The notes under the pieces: model-generated | Database searches by the model: none | What the model saw: the letters and a program-made list of their open reading frames with translations, nothing else | What the model was told of the DNA's origin: nothing | DNA from: Marivita sp. | Lineage (GTDB): Bacteria > Pseudomonadota > Alphaproteobacteria > Rhodobacterales > Rhodobacteraceae | DNA length: 64,000 bases | Assembly (NCBI RefSeq): GCF_020055675.1 | Contig: NZ_JAIPUS010000014.1 | Location: forward strand, 17,958-81,957 | Reading direction: 5' to 3' | Program-made: the position numbers and the translations under genes | In this document: piece by piece, positions 17,015 through 26,995 of the stretch | How positions within the stretch are numbered: the first letter of the stretch is position 1 | How the letters are laid out: each line of letters opens with the position of its first letter

Positions 17015-17032
17015 TTGGCATAAGGCTTGCAG
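17015..17032 (+). promoter_or_regulatory. sigma54 promoter of flgG operon
   Basis: TTTGGCATAAGGCTTGCAG has GG at 17017-17018 and GC at 17029-17030, 10 bases apart. Predicted start is near 17042, 25 bases before flgG. It allows flgGHIJKL to be transcribed independently of flgBCDEF. Confidence 0.78.
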
Positions 17033-17066
17033 TATTTCGTGAGACGCAGATTTTACGGAGCTTTTG

Positions 17067-17855
17067 ATGTCCTCCAACGCAATGCACGTTGCCAAGACGG
17101 GTCTGAACGCGCAGCAGACGCGCATGCAGGTGATCGCCAACAACCTGTCGAACCTGAATACGGTCGGCTTCAAGAGTGATCGCGCAAATTTTGAAAGTCT
17201 TCTTTATCAGGTCAAGCGTTCTGGCGGGGATCAGACATCCGAGGGTACCGCGCTGACCTCGCCGCTGGCGCTTGGCACCGGCGTGCGGGTGGTCAATACT
17301 CAAAAACTTCATTCCCAAGGCGGGATGGTCAACACCGACAACTCGTTCGATCTGGCAATTGACGGTCAGGGCTTCTTTCAGGTTTTGATGCCTGATGGCC
17401 GGGTGTCATATACACGAAACGGGTCGTTCTCGCGGAGTGTGGATGGCGCGCTGACGACCGCAAGTGGGTATGTCGTGCAGCCCGAGATCACGATACCCGA
17501 GGGCGTCTTGGCGGTGAACATTTCGCAGGACGGCATTGTTTCGGTACAGGTTGCGGGTCAGAATGCACCTCAGGAAGTTGGACAGCTGACGCTGGCATCG
17601 TTTGCGAACCCAAGGGGCTTGCAGCCAATCGGGGAAAGCTTCCTTGTGGAAACCGCCGCAAGTGGCCAGCCCGCTGTGGCTGCACCTCAGGCGCAGGGCC
17701 TTGGCAAGCTGGTGCAGGGATCTCTTGAATCGTCCAATGTCAATGTAGTTCAACAGCTCGTTGAAATGATCGAAACACAGCGCGCCTATGAAGTCAGTTC
17801 CAAGGCGATCTCGTCGTCTGACGAGATGATGCGCTATATCTCCAACAACTTGTAA
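17067..17855 (+). CDS. flgG: distal rod protein FlgG
   Basis: 262 aa, standard length. The N-terminal is HVAKTGLNAQQTRMQVIANNLSNLNTVGFKSDRANF, the centre has FDLAIDGQGFFQVLMPDGRVSYTRNGSF, and the C-terminal GSLESSNVNVVQQLVEMIETQRAYEVSSKAI is the classic FlgG end. ATG 17067 follows ACGGAG; a TTG one codon earlier is unlikely. Builds the distal rod inside the L and P rings, encoded just downstream as flgH and flgI. Confidence 0.97.
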   Translation: MSSNAMHVAKTGLNAQQTRMQVIANNLSNLNTVGFKSDRANFESLLYQVKRSGGDQTSEGTALTSPLALGTGVRVVNTQKLHSQGGMVNTDNSFDLAIDGQGFFQVLMPDGRVSYTRNGSFSRSVDGALTTASGYVVQPEITIPEGVLAVNISQDGIVSVQVAGQNAPQEVGQLTLASFANPRGLQPIGESFLVETAASGQPAVAAPQAQGLGKLVQGSLESSNVNVVQQLVEMIETQRAYEVSSKAISSSDEMMRYISNNL

Positions 17856-17865
17856 GGCTCTGATC

Positions 17866-18516
17866 ATGGGGTACCTTCGTCACGCTCTCCTTTGCCTTGC
17901 CGTTGGTCCGCTGGCTGCTTGTTCCACCTATGTCGAGGATCGGGCCAGCCGTGCATTTCAGCCGGTTACCCAAGAGTCGAAAGTGCGCTCCGGCCCGGCG
18001 GACGGCAGCATCTATCATCCCGGGGCAACAGGCCTGTTCGCGTCTCAGCGGCGAGCGTCCGATGTGGGGGACGTGCTGACCGTGGCGCTGAACGAGTCCT
18101 TTCAGGCCAGCAAGTCGCAGACGGCGTCTGCTGGGAAGACGGAAAACGTGACGGCGCAGCTACCGGGATTCCTTGGGATTGGCGAACCGGAATTCGGGTC
18201 AGCCCAGACCTTTGAGGGCACGGGAAGCGCAGAACAGTCCAATTCGTTCACGGGCTTGGTAACGGTCAGTGTCATGCGTGTGCATGGCAATGGAAATCTT
18301 GAAATTCTTGGTCAAAAGAAGCTGACCCTGAACAATGGTGATGAATACGTCCGCGTCAGCGGCATTGTCCGACGAGAGGATATCGGGCCGTCCAACGTGG
18401 TCAATTCAAACCGCCTGGCCAATGCGGAGATCACGTATATCGGTGCGGGCGATGTGGCCGATACCGGGCGCCGGGGCCTGTTCCCGAAACTGTTTTCCGC
18501 GCTGAACCCGGTTTGA
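17866..18516 (+). CDS. flgH: flagellar L-ring lipoprotein FlgH
   Basis: 216-aa outer-membrane lipoprotein. Signal peptide ends in a lipobox (GPLAAC, Cys near residue 19). The mature protein carries the FlgH signatures [51 protein letters not shown] and [31 protein letters not shown]. It forms the L ring around the distal rod. Starts 10 bases after flgG and lies in the same operon as flgI. Confidence 0.97.
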   Translation: MGYLRHALLCLAVGPLAACSTYVEDRASRAFQPVTQESKVRSGPADGSIYHPGATGLFASQRRASDVGDVLTVALNESFQASKSQTASAGKTENVTAQLPGFLGIGEPEFGSAQTFEGTGSAEQSNSFTGLVTVSVMRVHGNGNLEILGQKKLTLNNGDEYVRVSGIVRREDIGPSNVVNSNRLANAEITYIGAGDVADTGRRGLFPKLFSALNPV

Positions 18517-18526
18517 GGTTGTGCTG

Positions 18527-19660
18527 ATGCCCTCTGCCCGCAATTTGCTGTGCGTGTTGGCCATGGTCCTTGCGACATTGCCCGCAAGCAGTGCCATTGC
18601 GGACCGGATCAAGGACCTCGCCAGCGTCGCCGGCGTGCGCAGCAACCAATTGATCGGCTACGGTCTGGTTGTCGGCCTGTCTGGAACCGGGGATGAAGAC
18701 CTTGGCATAACGTTGCAATCGCTGCAATCCATGGTGTCGCGTTTTGGCATGGTCACCGAGCAGATCGACATGGACGGGACCAACGCGGCCGCGGTCATGG
18801 TGACGGCAGACTTGCCGCCTTTTCTAAAGCCGGGGCAGACGCTGGATGTCACAGTGTCCACACTTGGCCCCGCCGAGTCGCTGCGTGGCGGCACGCTGTT
18901 GATGACCCCGATGCTGGGTGTTGATGGTGAAACCTATGCCATTGCGCAGGGCAATCTCGTTGTGGGTGGGCTTGGTGTTACGGCGAATGATGAATCATCT
19001 TTGACGGTCAACGTACCGACGGTCGGTCGCGTGCCGCAAGGCGCGACGGTCGAGAAGATGGTCGAGAACCCCTTTATTTCAGGCGATTACCTGGTGCTGA
19101 ACCTGCACCGGGCGGATTTCTCGACAGCGAGCAACGTGGCCGAGGCAATCAACGTGGTGTTTGGCGACAACGCCGCGGTGCCGATTGACGCGGCCTCGAT
19201 CCGGGTGCTGGCGCCTTCGGACCCGGAGCAAAAGGTGTCGTTTGCCAGTTTGATCGAACAGGTCGAGGTGCAACCCGCAGAGCCTGCCGCGCAAGTGATA
19301 GTGAACTCTCGGACCGGCACGGTGGTGATCGGTGGCAATGTCCACGTAACGCCGGCCGTGATCACGCATGGCAGTTTGACGGTGCGTATCCGCGAAGACA
19401 TGGACGTGACTCCACAGAACGAGACGATCATAACCGATGACGCCGTGGTGAATGCGCCGGGCGAGCCGGTCCAGACACCGGAAAGCGAGATCACCGTGGA
19501 CGAGCCAGAGGCCCGCGCGTTCGTCTTCGATCCTGGCACTGAGCTCAGCGATGTCGTGGATGCGATCAATGCGATCGGCGCCACGCCGTCTGATCTCGTG
19601 GCAATACTGGAGGCATTGAAGGTGGCGGGCGCCTTGCGCGCGCAGCTGATCATAATCTGA
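18527..19660 (+). CDS. flgI: flagellar P-ring protein FlgI
   Basis: 377-aa periplasmic P-ring subunit with a signal peptide ([19 protein letters not shown]). Core motifs are [43 protein letters not shown] and the C-terminal [28 protein letters not shown] 18527 has GAGG 9 bases upstream; a GTG two codons earlier (18521) is possible. Needs FlgA (encoded at 60142) as periplasmic chaperone. Confidence 0.97.
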   Translation: MPSARNLLCVLAMVLATLPASSAIADRIKDLASVAGVRSNQLIGYGLVVGLSGTGDEDLGITLQSLQSMVSRFGMVTEQIDMDGTNAAAVMVTADLPPFLKPGQTLDVTVSTLGPAESLRGGTLLMTPMLGVDGETYAIAQGNLVVGGLGVTANDESSLTVNVPTVGRVPQGATVEKMVENPFISGDYLVLNLHRADFSTASNVAEAINVVFGDNAAVPIDAASIRVLAPSDPEQKVSFASLIEQVEVQPAEPAAQVIVNSRTGTVVIGGNVHVTPAVITHGSLTVRIREDMDVTPQNETIITDDAVVNAPGEPVQTPESEITVDEPEARAFVFDPGTELSDVVDAINAIGATPSDLVAILEALKVAGALRAQLIII

Positions 19661-19683
19661 GCCAACAAAAAGGCAGGGCCGAC

Positions 19684-20004
19684 ATGACTGATATCAGTTC
19701 CACAGCATTGGCGATGACCGTCAGCACATCCGGCCAGGCCGAGCGCGGCAAAAGCCCCGGGACGTCGCAGGACACCAAATTGGACGATGTCGCCAATCAG
19801 TTCGAGGCGCTTTTTGTGAAAAGCATCCTGTCCAGTGCCCGATCCGCGAAATTGGCTGATCCATTGTTAAACAGTGAGGGCAGCAAGACGTTTCTTTCGA
19901 TGTTAGATCAGGAATATGCAACCGCCCTGGCAAAGCGAGAGTCGTTGGGGATAGCTGAAGCCCTGATGCGTCAGTTTCAGCCATCAGTCGACAGTGAGGA
20001 CTAA
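19684..20004 (+). CDS. flgJ: FlgJ, rod-capping domain only
   Basis: 106-aa protein with the N-terminal FlgJ motif (ANQFEALFVKSILSSARSAKLAD, FLSMLDQEYATALAKRESLGIAEALM). The muramidase domain found in enterobacterial FlgJ is absent, as is common in alphaproteobacteria, where a separate enzyme opens the peptidoglycan. It lies 23 bases after flgI and 5 before flgK. Acts as rod cap or scaffold; the cell-wall enzyme must be encoded elsewhere (see the M15 peptidase at 26996). Confidence 0.9.
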   Translation: MTDISSTALAMTVSTSGQAERGKSPGTSQDTKLDDVANQFEALFVKSILSSARSAKLADPLLNSEGSKTFLSMLDQEYATALAKRESLGIAEALMRQFQPSVDSED

Positions 20005-20009
20005 GCTTA

Positions 20010-23000
20010 ATGGCCAGCTTGCTCGAAATCGGAAGGAGCGCGATCAACGCACAGCGCGAAGCGTTGAACGTCACCGGTCAGAATATCGTCAACGTCAACA
20101 CGGAAGGCTATCGCAAGCGCGATGCCAACCTGTCCGAAGTTTCCGGTGTTCAAAGCGAGTTGACTGCCCTGACGGCGCAAACCGGGCTGGGTGTTCAGCT
20201 TGGCGAGGTGCGGCGCGCTTATGACTCTTTTCTGACCGAAAGCAAGCGCACGGCGTCGGGCCGGTTCGAATCTTCGGATGCGTTCGTGCAAAAGCTTGAG
20301 CGGTTGCAAAACACCGTTCTGCCGAATGACGGCGATTTGGGATCGACCCTGACCGCCTTTTTCGACACGCTCGGTGAGGTTGCCGCGCGTCCTGGTGATC
20401 TAGTGCCGCGCGCTGCCGCGATGGAAATGGCTCAAACGGTCAGCAACGCATTCAACACAACGGCGTCGCTTCTGCAAGAATTGGGCGATGGCACGTTCGA
20501 CGAGATTTCAACACGGTTGAATAAAGTGAACCAGAACCTGAGCGCACTTGCATCCGTCAATGGCAAGTTGCGGTCATCAAATCTTGGGGGCAATCCGCCC
20601 AATACGTTGCTGGATGAACGGGACCGGCTGATTGATGCGCTGTCCGCAATGGTCCCGGTCAGCGTTTCGATCGGTAATCGCTTTGAGGCCGAGGTTCGTC
20701 TTGGCGCTTCGGATGGCGGGCCGCTTATTGTGACTGGCGAGGACAGCAAGGTTCTGGCGTCAGGGATCAGCGATCAGGGCAACATCTTTTTCCGGGTTGG
20801 GGCGGGGCAGACCGTTTCGCAGCTGGAAACCGGCGGCTTGCGTGGTCTGGTCGACGCATACGGAACCACCCTGCGCGCGAGCAACGAGTTGGACATGCTG
20901 GCGCGGAATTTCAGCAATGGCATGAATGCGCAGCATGCGCAGGGCATAGACCTTGAAGGTCAACTGGGCCGTGAGATGTTTGCCGTAGCACAGTTTTCGC
21001 CGACGCTCGGTCGCGCGAACGAGGGTACGGCTGAGGCGACGATACGTCTGGTTCCCGGCCGGGCCGACAGCCTTGACCGCATGCAAATGAGCTATGCGGC
21101 ATCCACGGATCGGTGGATCTTGAAGGATGATACCGGAGCCGAGTTGGCGACGGGGCGGACACGGCTTGAAATCGACGGCGCGGTGATCGACGTGACTGGG
21201 ACGCCTGCGGATGGCGATACCGTCACCTTCACCCGCGATCCGGGCGATGCGTCTCGGATCGCGTTTCTCTTGAACCGACCCGAAGAAATCGCGGCGTCGT
21301 CCACCACTGTGATCTCACCGAAGACGACCAATCTGGGATCAGCCACTTTGACATCGCAAGCGGCGGAGGGCGAAAGCTCGGGTATCGCGCCATTGACGGA
21401 TGTATTGGCCAACAACCTGTCGCCGGTGGCGGCGCAAGAATTGTTGCGGGGCGGCGTGATCGGCAGCATCCCGCGCGGGACCAAGGATATCAGCCTCGCC
21501 AGCCTGGCCACGCAGACGACCGCATCCATAGCGGCCAAGGTCGACGCGGATATCGGGGCATTCACCCTGACGCTGGACGGCGTGGATCACAATTTTGCCG
21601 TGCAACCAAGCGACGTCGCCCAGACCAGCTGGGAGACGGGCGCGGAAATTGCAAAATATCTTGATATGGGTGTGTTCAAATCCTCGGTCGCGGGAGAGAC
21701 CCTTCGGGATCTGGGTGTAAGCGTCGCGGGGTCGGCCACCGGGTTGGCCTTTGCATCCGACGGATCGCGCAGCTTGACCGCAGCCTCCGCGGTGTCGTCT
21801 TCGGGGTCGTCGATCGGTGCCTCCGTGACACAAGGGCAGGAGGCGTCGGATATCCGGGTCTTCACCCGAGAGGGCCGGCAGATCGCGGGTATACCGCTCA
21901 ATACGGATGAGGTTGCCAATCTTCTGACCATTGATAACGGCTTTGCAAGGGAAGCGGAGTATCGCGCGGACTACAATTCCGCAGCGGGGGGCGTCGGCTA
22001 TCGCGGTATTGATGTCACGCAAAGCCAGATCGGCGCATCGCCGCTGACAGGCGGTGCGCAGAAGGTATCCGCCAGCCTTATCGGGCTTTCGGCAGCGACC
22101 GGAACAACGCTTTCGGAAGGCAATGTCGGGATTTCCTCGAACAGCGCTGTCAACCAGACGCAAGGTCAGACGATCACCCTGGATATGGCCACAGGCTTTG
22201 TTCGGTCTGCCACGATCCCTGCGGGGGCTGATGCCGCCCTCGTCGCGGATCGTGCCAACGAGTCCTTCGCGCCTGTTGGTGTTCAGGCCAATGCAATGAC
22301 GGCGCTGCGCCTGTCGCTTGATCCGTCGGCCACGGATGGGTCGGTTCAATTTGATCTTGCCGGTCTTGATGGCGCTCCCTTGACGATTTCGGCACAGATA
22401 AGCAATGGCGATCTGAATGCACTGGTCAGCGCGGTCAACCGTCTGAGCGATGACACCGGGATCAAGGCAGAATTGTCGTTGTCCGGCGATGCGGTGACGT
22501 TGATTCAGGACGATGGGTTCGACATCGCCATCAGCAACATTTCCCCGAACGGTGTCGGTTTCGGCGCGGTTGCCCTCGATCAGGAATTCAAACCGTTGAG
22601 CCGTGGCGAAACTTCGACATTCGCCAGTCCGTTTCTGAATGAAATGCGGGTCAGCGGCACCGTCTCGTTCCTCAGCACGTCCGAATTCGCGATCAGCAGT
22701 GACGCGACAGGGGCCGAGACTCTGATCTCCGACTCCGAGCCGGTAACGGGTGGTCTGGTGGCGCGTGAGTTCTCCAATGGCGGAACAGCGGCGTCGCTGA
22801 TGTTCAATATCGACCCTATGATTGACGGACCCTCGACCAGTGTCGACGGGACCAACGTGCATGCGCCGTCCGCGCGCTACGAGGCGGCGGTGACCGCTGA
22901 CAATGGGCCGAGCTTTACCGGCATCGTATCGGCTGCGGATTTGGCGGCAGGCACCCTGTCTGGCGATGGGGTCGCACAGGCCATGGCGGCCGAATTGCGT

Positions 23001-24326
23001 GCACAGGCCCCGGTGCCGGCCCTGACAGGCGCTGCGCGCGCAATCGGGGATTTCCCGCCCGTGGGGACGACGTCGCGCTTCACGCTCGGCGGTGCGGAGT
23101 ATACCCTGACACGGGTCGACGGCGGTGACCCGACCCGCCTGACGGCCTTGGATTTCGAGATCACAGGCCCGGAAAACGGGCGTTTGGTCCCCCGTGTGGA
23201 TGAAGTGAACGGCGATTTTGCGCTGTCACTTGATGTCGTGGATGGTCAGTTGTCGGGCGCAGGCCCTGTACCCGTGTCGGAATCCACGGCGGCACAATTC
23301 GGGCTGAGCACCGCGCTGACGACGCCGTCATTGCAGGGGCGCGCCATCGCGTCGAATCTTGCTGATGGGGACTACTCGATCGACGTATCGCTGAATGGGG
23401 TGTCGGCCAGCCTGACCGTAACGAAGTCGGAAACTGGCATAACCGTTACTGTGCCCCCAGGTTTGGCTGAAAGTCTGGACGCAGGGATCGAGGCGGACGC
23501 AGAAGGTAACGACATCCTTGTTTTGAGTGCAAAACAGCCCGGTCTCGGGCAGTTAAGCGTGACAGGCGGTGACCACGCAACCGCGCTTGGCCTCAAGATT
23601 GGCACAGTGGACCTGACTGTTGATGCCGGCGCGCTGAACGCCCGTAGTACGACGGCTTCGGCGATTGACGTGGTGGCGGGTGCGACCAGCGCTGCCGGAT
23701 CCTATCTGCACCTGACCGACCTGCCTGATGAAGAACTTATCGTCGTCATGGGTGATAGCGGTGCCAAGCGGATCGCGGCCCAGTTCGAGATTGGTTCCCC
23801 AGCTGGTGCTGCGGACCGCAAACAGGAAAGCTTCCGGGTCGAGATGATGGACGATGGCACCGGGCGCGTTGAACTGTTTGACGAGGAAACGGGCGCGTCG
23901 ATCGCGACGCGGACATCAAACGGTCTGGCGCGTTTCAACGTCTCGGGGCAGGATGTCGAGCTGTCGGGATTTGCCGAAACAGGTGATACTTTCACCTTGG
24001 TGACGGGACGACGGTCGCCGGGCGATGCCCGTAATCTGGACGAGATGTTAAGCCTTGGCCAACAGCGGACTGGATTTACAAGCTATCAAGACGAATTCCG
24101 CTCCATCGCCGCAGGTGTCGGCGCCACACTTGACGCAGCGCGTTTGACCAGAACGTCAAATGAAGCGGTTTATGAAGCGGCTGTGGCAACGGAAAGCGAA
24201 CTGAGCGGGGTGAACCTTGACGAAGAGGCCGCCAAATTGATCGCGCAACAACAAGCATATCAGGCGGCGGCACGCATTCTGCAAAGCGCGCGTGAGATGT
24301 TCGATACCCTTATCCGGATTTCGTGA
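20010..24326 (+). CDS. flgK: giant hook-filament junction protein FlgK (HAP1)
   Basis: 1438 aa against about 550 in most bacteria. The ends are normal: N-terminal LLEIGRSAINAQREALNVTGQNIVNVNTEGYRKRD and C-terminal SNEAVYEAAVATESELSGVNLDEEAAKLIAQQQAYQAAARIL. The ~900 extra residues sit between roughly 330 and 1320 and contain several Flagellin_IN-like segments (for example around residues 790-850) rich in Ser, Thr, Asp and Gly. Codon use and GC resemble the cluster average. The protein would place a large decorated collar between hook and filament. Overlaps the flgL reading frame region by a few bases. Confidence 0.93.
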   Translation: MASLLEIGRSAINAQREALNVTGQNIVNVNTEGYRKRDANLSEVSGVQSELTALTAQTGLGVQLGEVRRAYDSFLTESKRTASGRFESSDAFVQKLERLQNTVLPNDGDLGSTLTAFFDTLGEVAARPGDLVPRAAAMEMAQTVSNAFNTTASLLQELGDGTFDEISTRLNKVNQNLSALASVNGKLRSSNLGGNPPNTLLDERDRLIDALSAMVPVSVSIGNRFEAEVRLGASDGGPLIVTGEDSKVLASGISDQGNIFFRVGAGQTVSQLETGGLRGLVDAYGTTLRASNELDMLARNFSNGMNAQHAQGIDLEGQLGREMFAVAQFSPTLGRANEGTAEATIRLVPGRADSLDRMQMSYAASTDRWILKDDTGAELATGRTRLEIDGAVIDVTGTPADGDTVTFTRDPGDASRIAFLLNRPEEIAASSTTVISPKTTNLGSATLTSQAAEGESSGIAPLTDVLANNLSPVAAQELLRGGVIGSIPRGTKDISLASLATQTTASIAAKVDADIGAFTLTLDGVDHNFAVQPSDVAQTSWETGAEIAKYLDMGVFKSSVAGETLRDLGVSVAGSATGLAFASDGSRSLTAASAVSSSGSSIGASVTQGQEASDIRVFTREGRQIAGIPLNTDEVANLLTIDNGFAREAEYRADYNSAAGGVGYRGIDVTQSQIGASPLTGGAQKVSASLIGLSAATGTTLSEGNVGISSNSAVNQTQGQTITLDMATGFVRSATIPAGADAALVADRANESFAPVGVQANAMTALRLSLDPSATDGSVQFDLAGLDGAPLTISAQISNGDLNALVSAVNRLSDDTGIKAELSLSGDAVTLIQDDGFDIAISNISPNGVGFGAVALDQEFKPLSRGETSTFASPFLNEMRVSGTVSFLSTSEFAISSDATGAETLISDSEPVTGGLVAREFSNGGTAASLMFNIDPMIDGPSTSVDGTNVHAPSARYEAAVTADNGPSFTGIVSAADLAAGTLSGDGVAQAMAAELRAQAPVPALTGAARAIGDFPPVGTTSRFTLGGAEYTLTRVDGGDPTRLTALDFEITGPENGRLVPRVDEVNGDFALSLDVVDGQLSGAGPVPVSESTAAQFGLSTALTTPSLQGRAIASNLADGDYSIDVSLNGVSASLTVTKSETGITVTVPPGLAESLDAGIEADAEGNDILVLSAKQPGLGQLSVTGGDHATALGLKIGTVDLTVDAGALNARSTTASAIDVVAGATSAAGSYLHLTDLPDEELIVVMGDSGAKRIAAQFEIGSPAGAADRKQESFRVEMMDDGTGRVELFDEETGASIATRTSNGLARFNVSGQDVELSGFAETGDTFTLVTGRRSPGDARNLDEMLSLGQQRTGFTSYQDEFRSIAAGVGATLDAARLTRTSNEAVYEAAVATESELSGVNLDEEAAKLIAQQQAYQAAARILQSAREMFDTLIRIS

Positions 24327-24334
24327 GGCCAACC

Positions 24335-25600
24335 ATGTCTGTTTCGACCAAACTTTTCACTGACCAGATGCTGAATCGCTTTTCGGGGATCAATGAAGAA
24401 ATCGAACTCCGTCAAACCCAGATTTCCACCGGACAAGAGATAAACCAAGCCTCGGACAAGCCGCTTGATGCTGTCAGGCTATCCGCGCTGGAAGAACGCT
24501 CAACCCAGCTTGCCGGTTTCGAGCGCAACGTCAGAACAGCGCAGGAAAGCCTGACGCTGGCGGATACAGAACTGACATCGGCATTCGACAGGTTGACGCG
24601 GCTGCGTGAAATCGCGACGGCCGCCGACAGTGACACCTTCGCGCCAATCGACCGTGAGGCGTTTCGCGTTGAAGTTTCCCAGATACGCAGCGCGCTTGTC
24701 GGTCTGGCTAACACGCGTACACCGGATGGCCAGGCGATTTTTGGTGGATATGCCACGGATATCACGCCATTCGAGCAAAATGCCGATGGGGAAATAGAGT
24801 TCAAAGGAGATGGCGGGGAACATACGCTTGCGGCGTCCGAAACCATGCGGTTTCCGACCTCGGTAAATGGCGGGCGCGTGTTCATGCAAGTCGAGACATC
24901 TTCGGGGATGTCCAGTATTTTCGACATCGTTGATAGTTTTGAGGCGGCGCTATCCACCAAGGAATCCATTCAGGACAGCCTGTCAGGACCCGGTGAACCC
25001 GGGCTGTCGTTGCGATTCAATGGCGACCGGATGCCTCGCGACGTGAGCTTTGTGATCGAGGGGCCTTCGGGCCGCGAGACTGTCAATGTCAGTGAAGTTG
25101 TTGGCGGATCGAGCGACCGCCTGATCGACGCGATCAATGCGCAAAGCGAGGCCACGGGCATCACCGCCGAGCTGTCGCAGGACGGGCGCTTGCAGCTTTC
25201 CGCCAATAGTGGAACGGTCACGATCTCTGAACTCGACGTGGAGGGTGTTACCCTCGCCAGCAAGGATCCCAAATTTACCTTCACCACTGATGACGTGCCG
25301 GAGCAGACCCTCGCACCGGCTGCACAGAAACTGGGGGCGCAGTTGACCAAGCTGATCGACGCGGGTCAACACATCGCGCTGTCGCGAACCACGGTCGGGG
25401 CGAGGCTGCAGCGAGCCGAGGCGCAGGAGGAAACCCTGCAAACCAGATCCGTCGCGCTGGATACGCAGATAAATGACCTGTCCGCGGCAGATCTGGAACG
25501 GGTGATCACGGAACTGCAAAGTCTTTTGGTCAATCGCGACGCGGCGCGACAGGCCTATTCCAAAATCAGCCAAAGCAGTCTTTTCGATTTCTTGAACTAA
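24335..25600 (+). CDS. flgL: hook-filament junction protein FlgL (HAP3)
   Basis: 421-aa flagellin-like junction protein. The N-terminal reads LNRFSGINEEIELRQTQISTGQEINQASDKPLDAVRLS, and the C-terminal is AQEETLQTRSVALDTQINDLSAADLERVITELQSLLVNRDAARQAYSKISQSSLFDFL. A Flagellin_IN-like block (LIDAINAQSEATGITAELSQDGRLQLSA) lies near residue 265. ATG 24335 with GAGG upstream is preferred over the GTG at 24323 that overlaps the flgK stop. Length is modestly above the common ~300-400. Confidence 0.94.
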   Translation: MSVSTKLFTDQMLNRFSGINEEIELRQTQISTGQEINQASDKPLDAVRLSALEERSTQLAGFERNVRTAQESLTLADTELTSAFDRLTRLREIATAADSDTFAPIDREAFRVEVSQIRSALVGLANTRTPDGQAIFGGYATDITPFEQNADGEIEFKGDGGEHTLAASETMRFPTSVNGGRVFMQVETSSGMSSIFDIVDSFEAALSTKESIQDSLSGPGEPGLSLRFNGDRMPRDVSFVIEGPSGRETVNVSEVVGGSSDRLIDAINAQSEATGITAELSQDGRLQLSANSGTVTISELDVEGVTLASKDPKFTFTTDDVPEQTLAPAAQKLGAQLTKLIDAGQHIALSRTTVGARLQRAEAQEETLQTRSVALDTQINDLSAADLERVITELQSLLVNRDAARQAYSKISQSSLFDFLN

Positions 25601-25661
25601 AGCCTCCCGCTGTTAACCCGCGACATTGGTGCTCTGAGTCTGACGTATATTATCGGGGACC

Positions 25662-25681
25662 CCGGATAAGGATATATCCGG
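25662..25681. other. perfect inverted repeat downstream of flgL
   Basis: CCGGATA-AGGATA-TATCCGG forms a 7-bp stem 60 bases after the flgL stop. There is no T-run, so it is not a clear intrinsic terminator. It may be the degraded end of the neighbouring IS630 fragment or a message-stabilising hairpin. Confidence 0.3.
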
Positions 25682-25694
25682 CCGTTCCGGTCCA

Positions 25695-25880
25695 CTAGAA
25701 GGGCTTGGGCCTTTCGTTTTGGTGCGCCAGATCGTCGTAGATCGCGGCCTCAAGATTATCGACGCTGGAATAGCTGCCGCGCCGGATGCACGTTTTTGTA
25801 ATCTCGGCGAAGAAACGTTCGACCAGGTTCATCCACGAAGCGCTGGCCGACGTGAAGTAGAGCTTGAAGCACGGGGTGAA
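25695..25880 (-). pseudogene. IS630-family transposase C-terminal fragment
   Basis: About 60 codons reading KLYFTSASASWMNLVERFFAEIT, RRGSYSSVDNLEAAIYDDLAHQNERPKPF, the usual end of IS630/ISRSO-type DDE transposases, including the last catalytic Glu region (LVERFFAE). Upstream codons in the same frame (to 26255) no longer resemble a transposase. The 550-base gap between flgL and the next flagellar gene contains only this scrap and the sigma54 promoter at 26101. Confidence 0.75.
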
Positions 25881-26100
25881 GGGCGTCTTTTGGGTGGCAT
25901 CCAGCGGTTTTCCTGCACCGTTTTGGAAATCAATTTCAACCATGTTGCCATGGGGCGCGGTGGCACCCGCGAGAGCCGTGTCTTGTCGCCTTTGAGACCG
26001 GCCAGCCTTTCCTGAAGATACCTTTGTTGCCGTCGCCAGACTGTGGGCTTCGACTTGTTTTCCGCGCTTTGTGTAACACGCTATGGGGCTGCGCACAGTT

Positions 26101-26118
26101 TTGGCACGGTTCCTGCAA
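26101..26118 (+). promoter_or_regulatory. sigma54 promoter of the extra rod/hook gene
   Basis: TTGGCACGGTTCCTGCAA: GG at 26103-26104 and GC at 26115-26116 with 10 bases between, and a full TTGGCACG -24 box. Predicted start is near 26128, 24 bases before ATG 26152. One of the best matches in the window. Confidence 0.82.
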
Positions 26119-26151
26119 CGACACTTGCGATTGTACTGAAGGAGACCGCAA

Positions 26152-26955
26152 ATGTTCGGGACTATCCTGTCCGGCATGTCAACGTCGATGTTCGAAATAT
26201 CCACCGTATCGAATAACGTGGCAAACGCCGGAACCACAGCGTTTCGAAAGAGCACAGCCAGTTTTACGGATCTCTACAGTGGTGCGTCGCCAGAGACGGT
26301 GTCGCGTACATCAACAGGGGTAGGCAGCTTAGTGGAACAGACTCGCCAAAGCACCAAGCAGGGCGGGTTCATGGAACGTGAAGGGGTTTTGAATATGGCC
26401 CTAAGTGGAAACGGCATGTTTGTCACAACCACGCCCAACCCTGACGGCACGCCTTCCAACACGTTGAGCTATACCCGGGATGGTGAGTTTTCACTGGATG
26501 AAAACGGCGTTCTTCGGTCGTCGACCAACGACATCGTGTTTGGCTACGATGGTGAAGGTGGAGGAGCCTTGCAGCAAATTTCAGTGCCGTTCATCAATGA
26601 GAACGATGTTCAATTGACCGCAATCGAAGTCGCTTCGGACGGCAGAATGATGGCGACCTATGGCTCTGAAGAGCCGGTCGTCGCTGGCCAGATTGCTGTG
26701 GCCTTGTTTGCCAATTCCACATCATTGCGGCAGCTTGGTATGGGGCGTTTCCAGGAATCCGTGACATCCGGAGCGCCGATTCTGGGTATCGCCGGCACCG
26801 AGGGGTTTGGTCGTGTTCTGACCGGGACGCTTGAATCTTCGAACGTTGACCTGACGACCGAATTGACAAGCATGATCCGCGCGCAGCAGCAGTTTTCGGG
26901 TTCGTCACGCATTCTTCAGACATATTCCGACATGATCGAAAAGCTGACACGCTGA
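26152..26955 (+). CDS. additional FlgE/FlgF/FlgG-family rod or hook-like protein
   Basis: 267-aa axial protein distinct from FlgE, FlgF and FlgG of the main operon. N-terminal TILSGMSTSMFEISTVSNNVANAGTTAFRKS, central VLNMALSGNGMFVTTTPNPDG and LSYTRDGEFSLDENGVLRS, and C-terminal GRVLTGTLESSNVDLTTELTSMIRAQQQFSGSSRILQTYSDMI. The N-terminal half is closer to hook FlgE than to FlgG, but the length is that of a rod protein. It has its own strong sigma54 promoter and is separated from flgL by an IS scrap. It may make a transition segment or an alternative short hook. Confidence 0.85.
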   Translation: MFGTILSGMSTSMFEISTVSNNVANAGTTAFRKSTASFTDLYSGASPETVSRTSTGVGSLVEQTRQSTKQGGFMEREGVLNMALSGNGMFVTTTPNPDGTPSNTLSYTRDGEFSLDENGVLRSSTNDIVFGYDGEGGGALQQISVPFINENDVQLTAIEVASDGRMMATYGSEEPVVAGQIAVALFANSTSLRQLGMGRFQESVTSGAPILGIAGTEGFGRVLTGTLESSNVDLTTELTSMIRAQQQFSGSSRILQTYSDMIEKLTR

Positions 26956-26995
26956 GTGATCACCGCATAGGGCTGCATCTTATGCATGTTGTTTT

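Noticed and set aside
21339..22862. 507-codon open frame on the minus strand inside flgK
   Set aside because: Arg/His/Cys-rich composition typical of antisense translation of GC-rich sequence; flgK on the plus strand is well supported.
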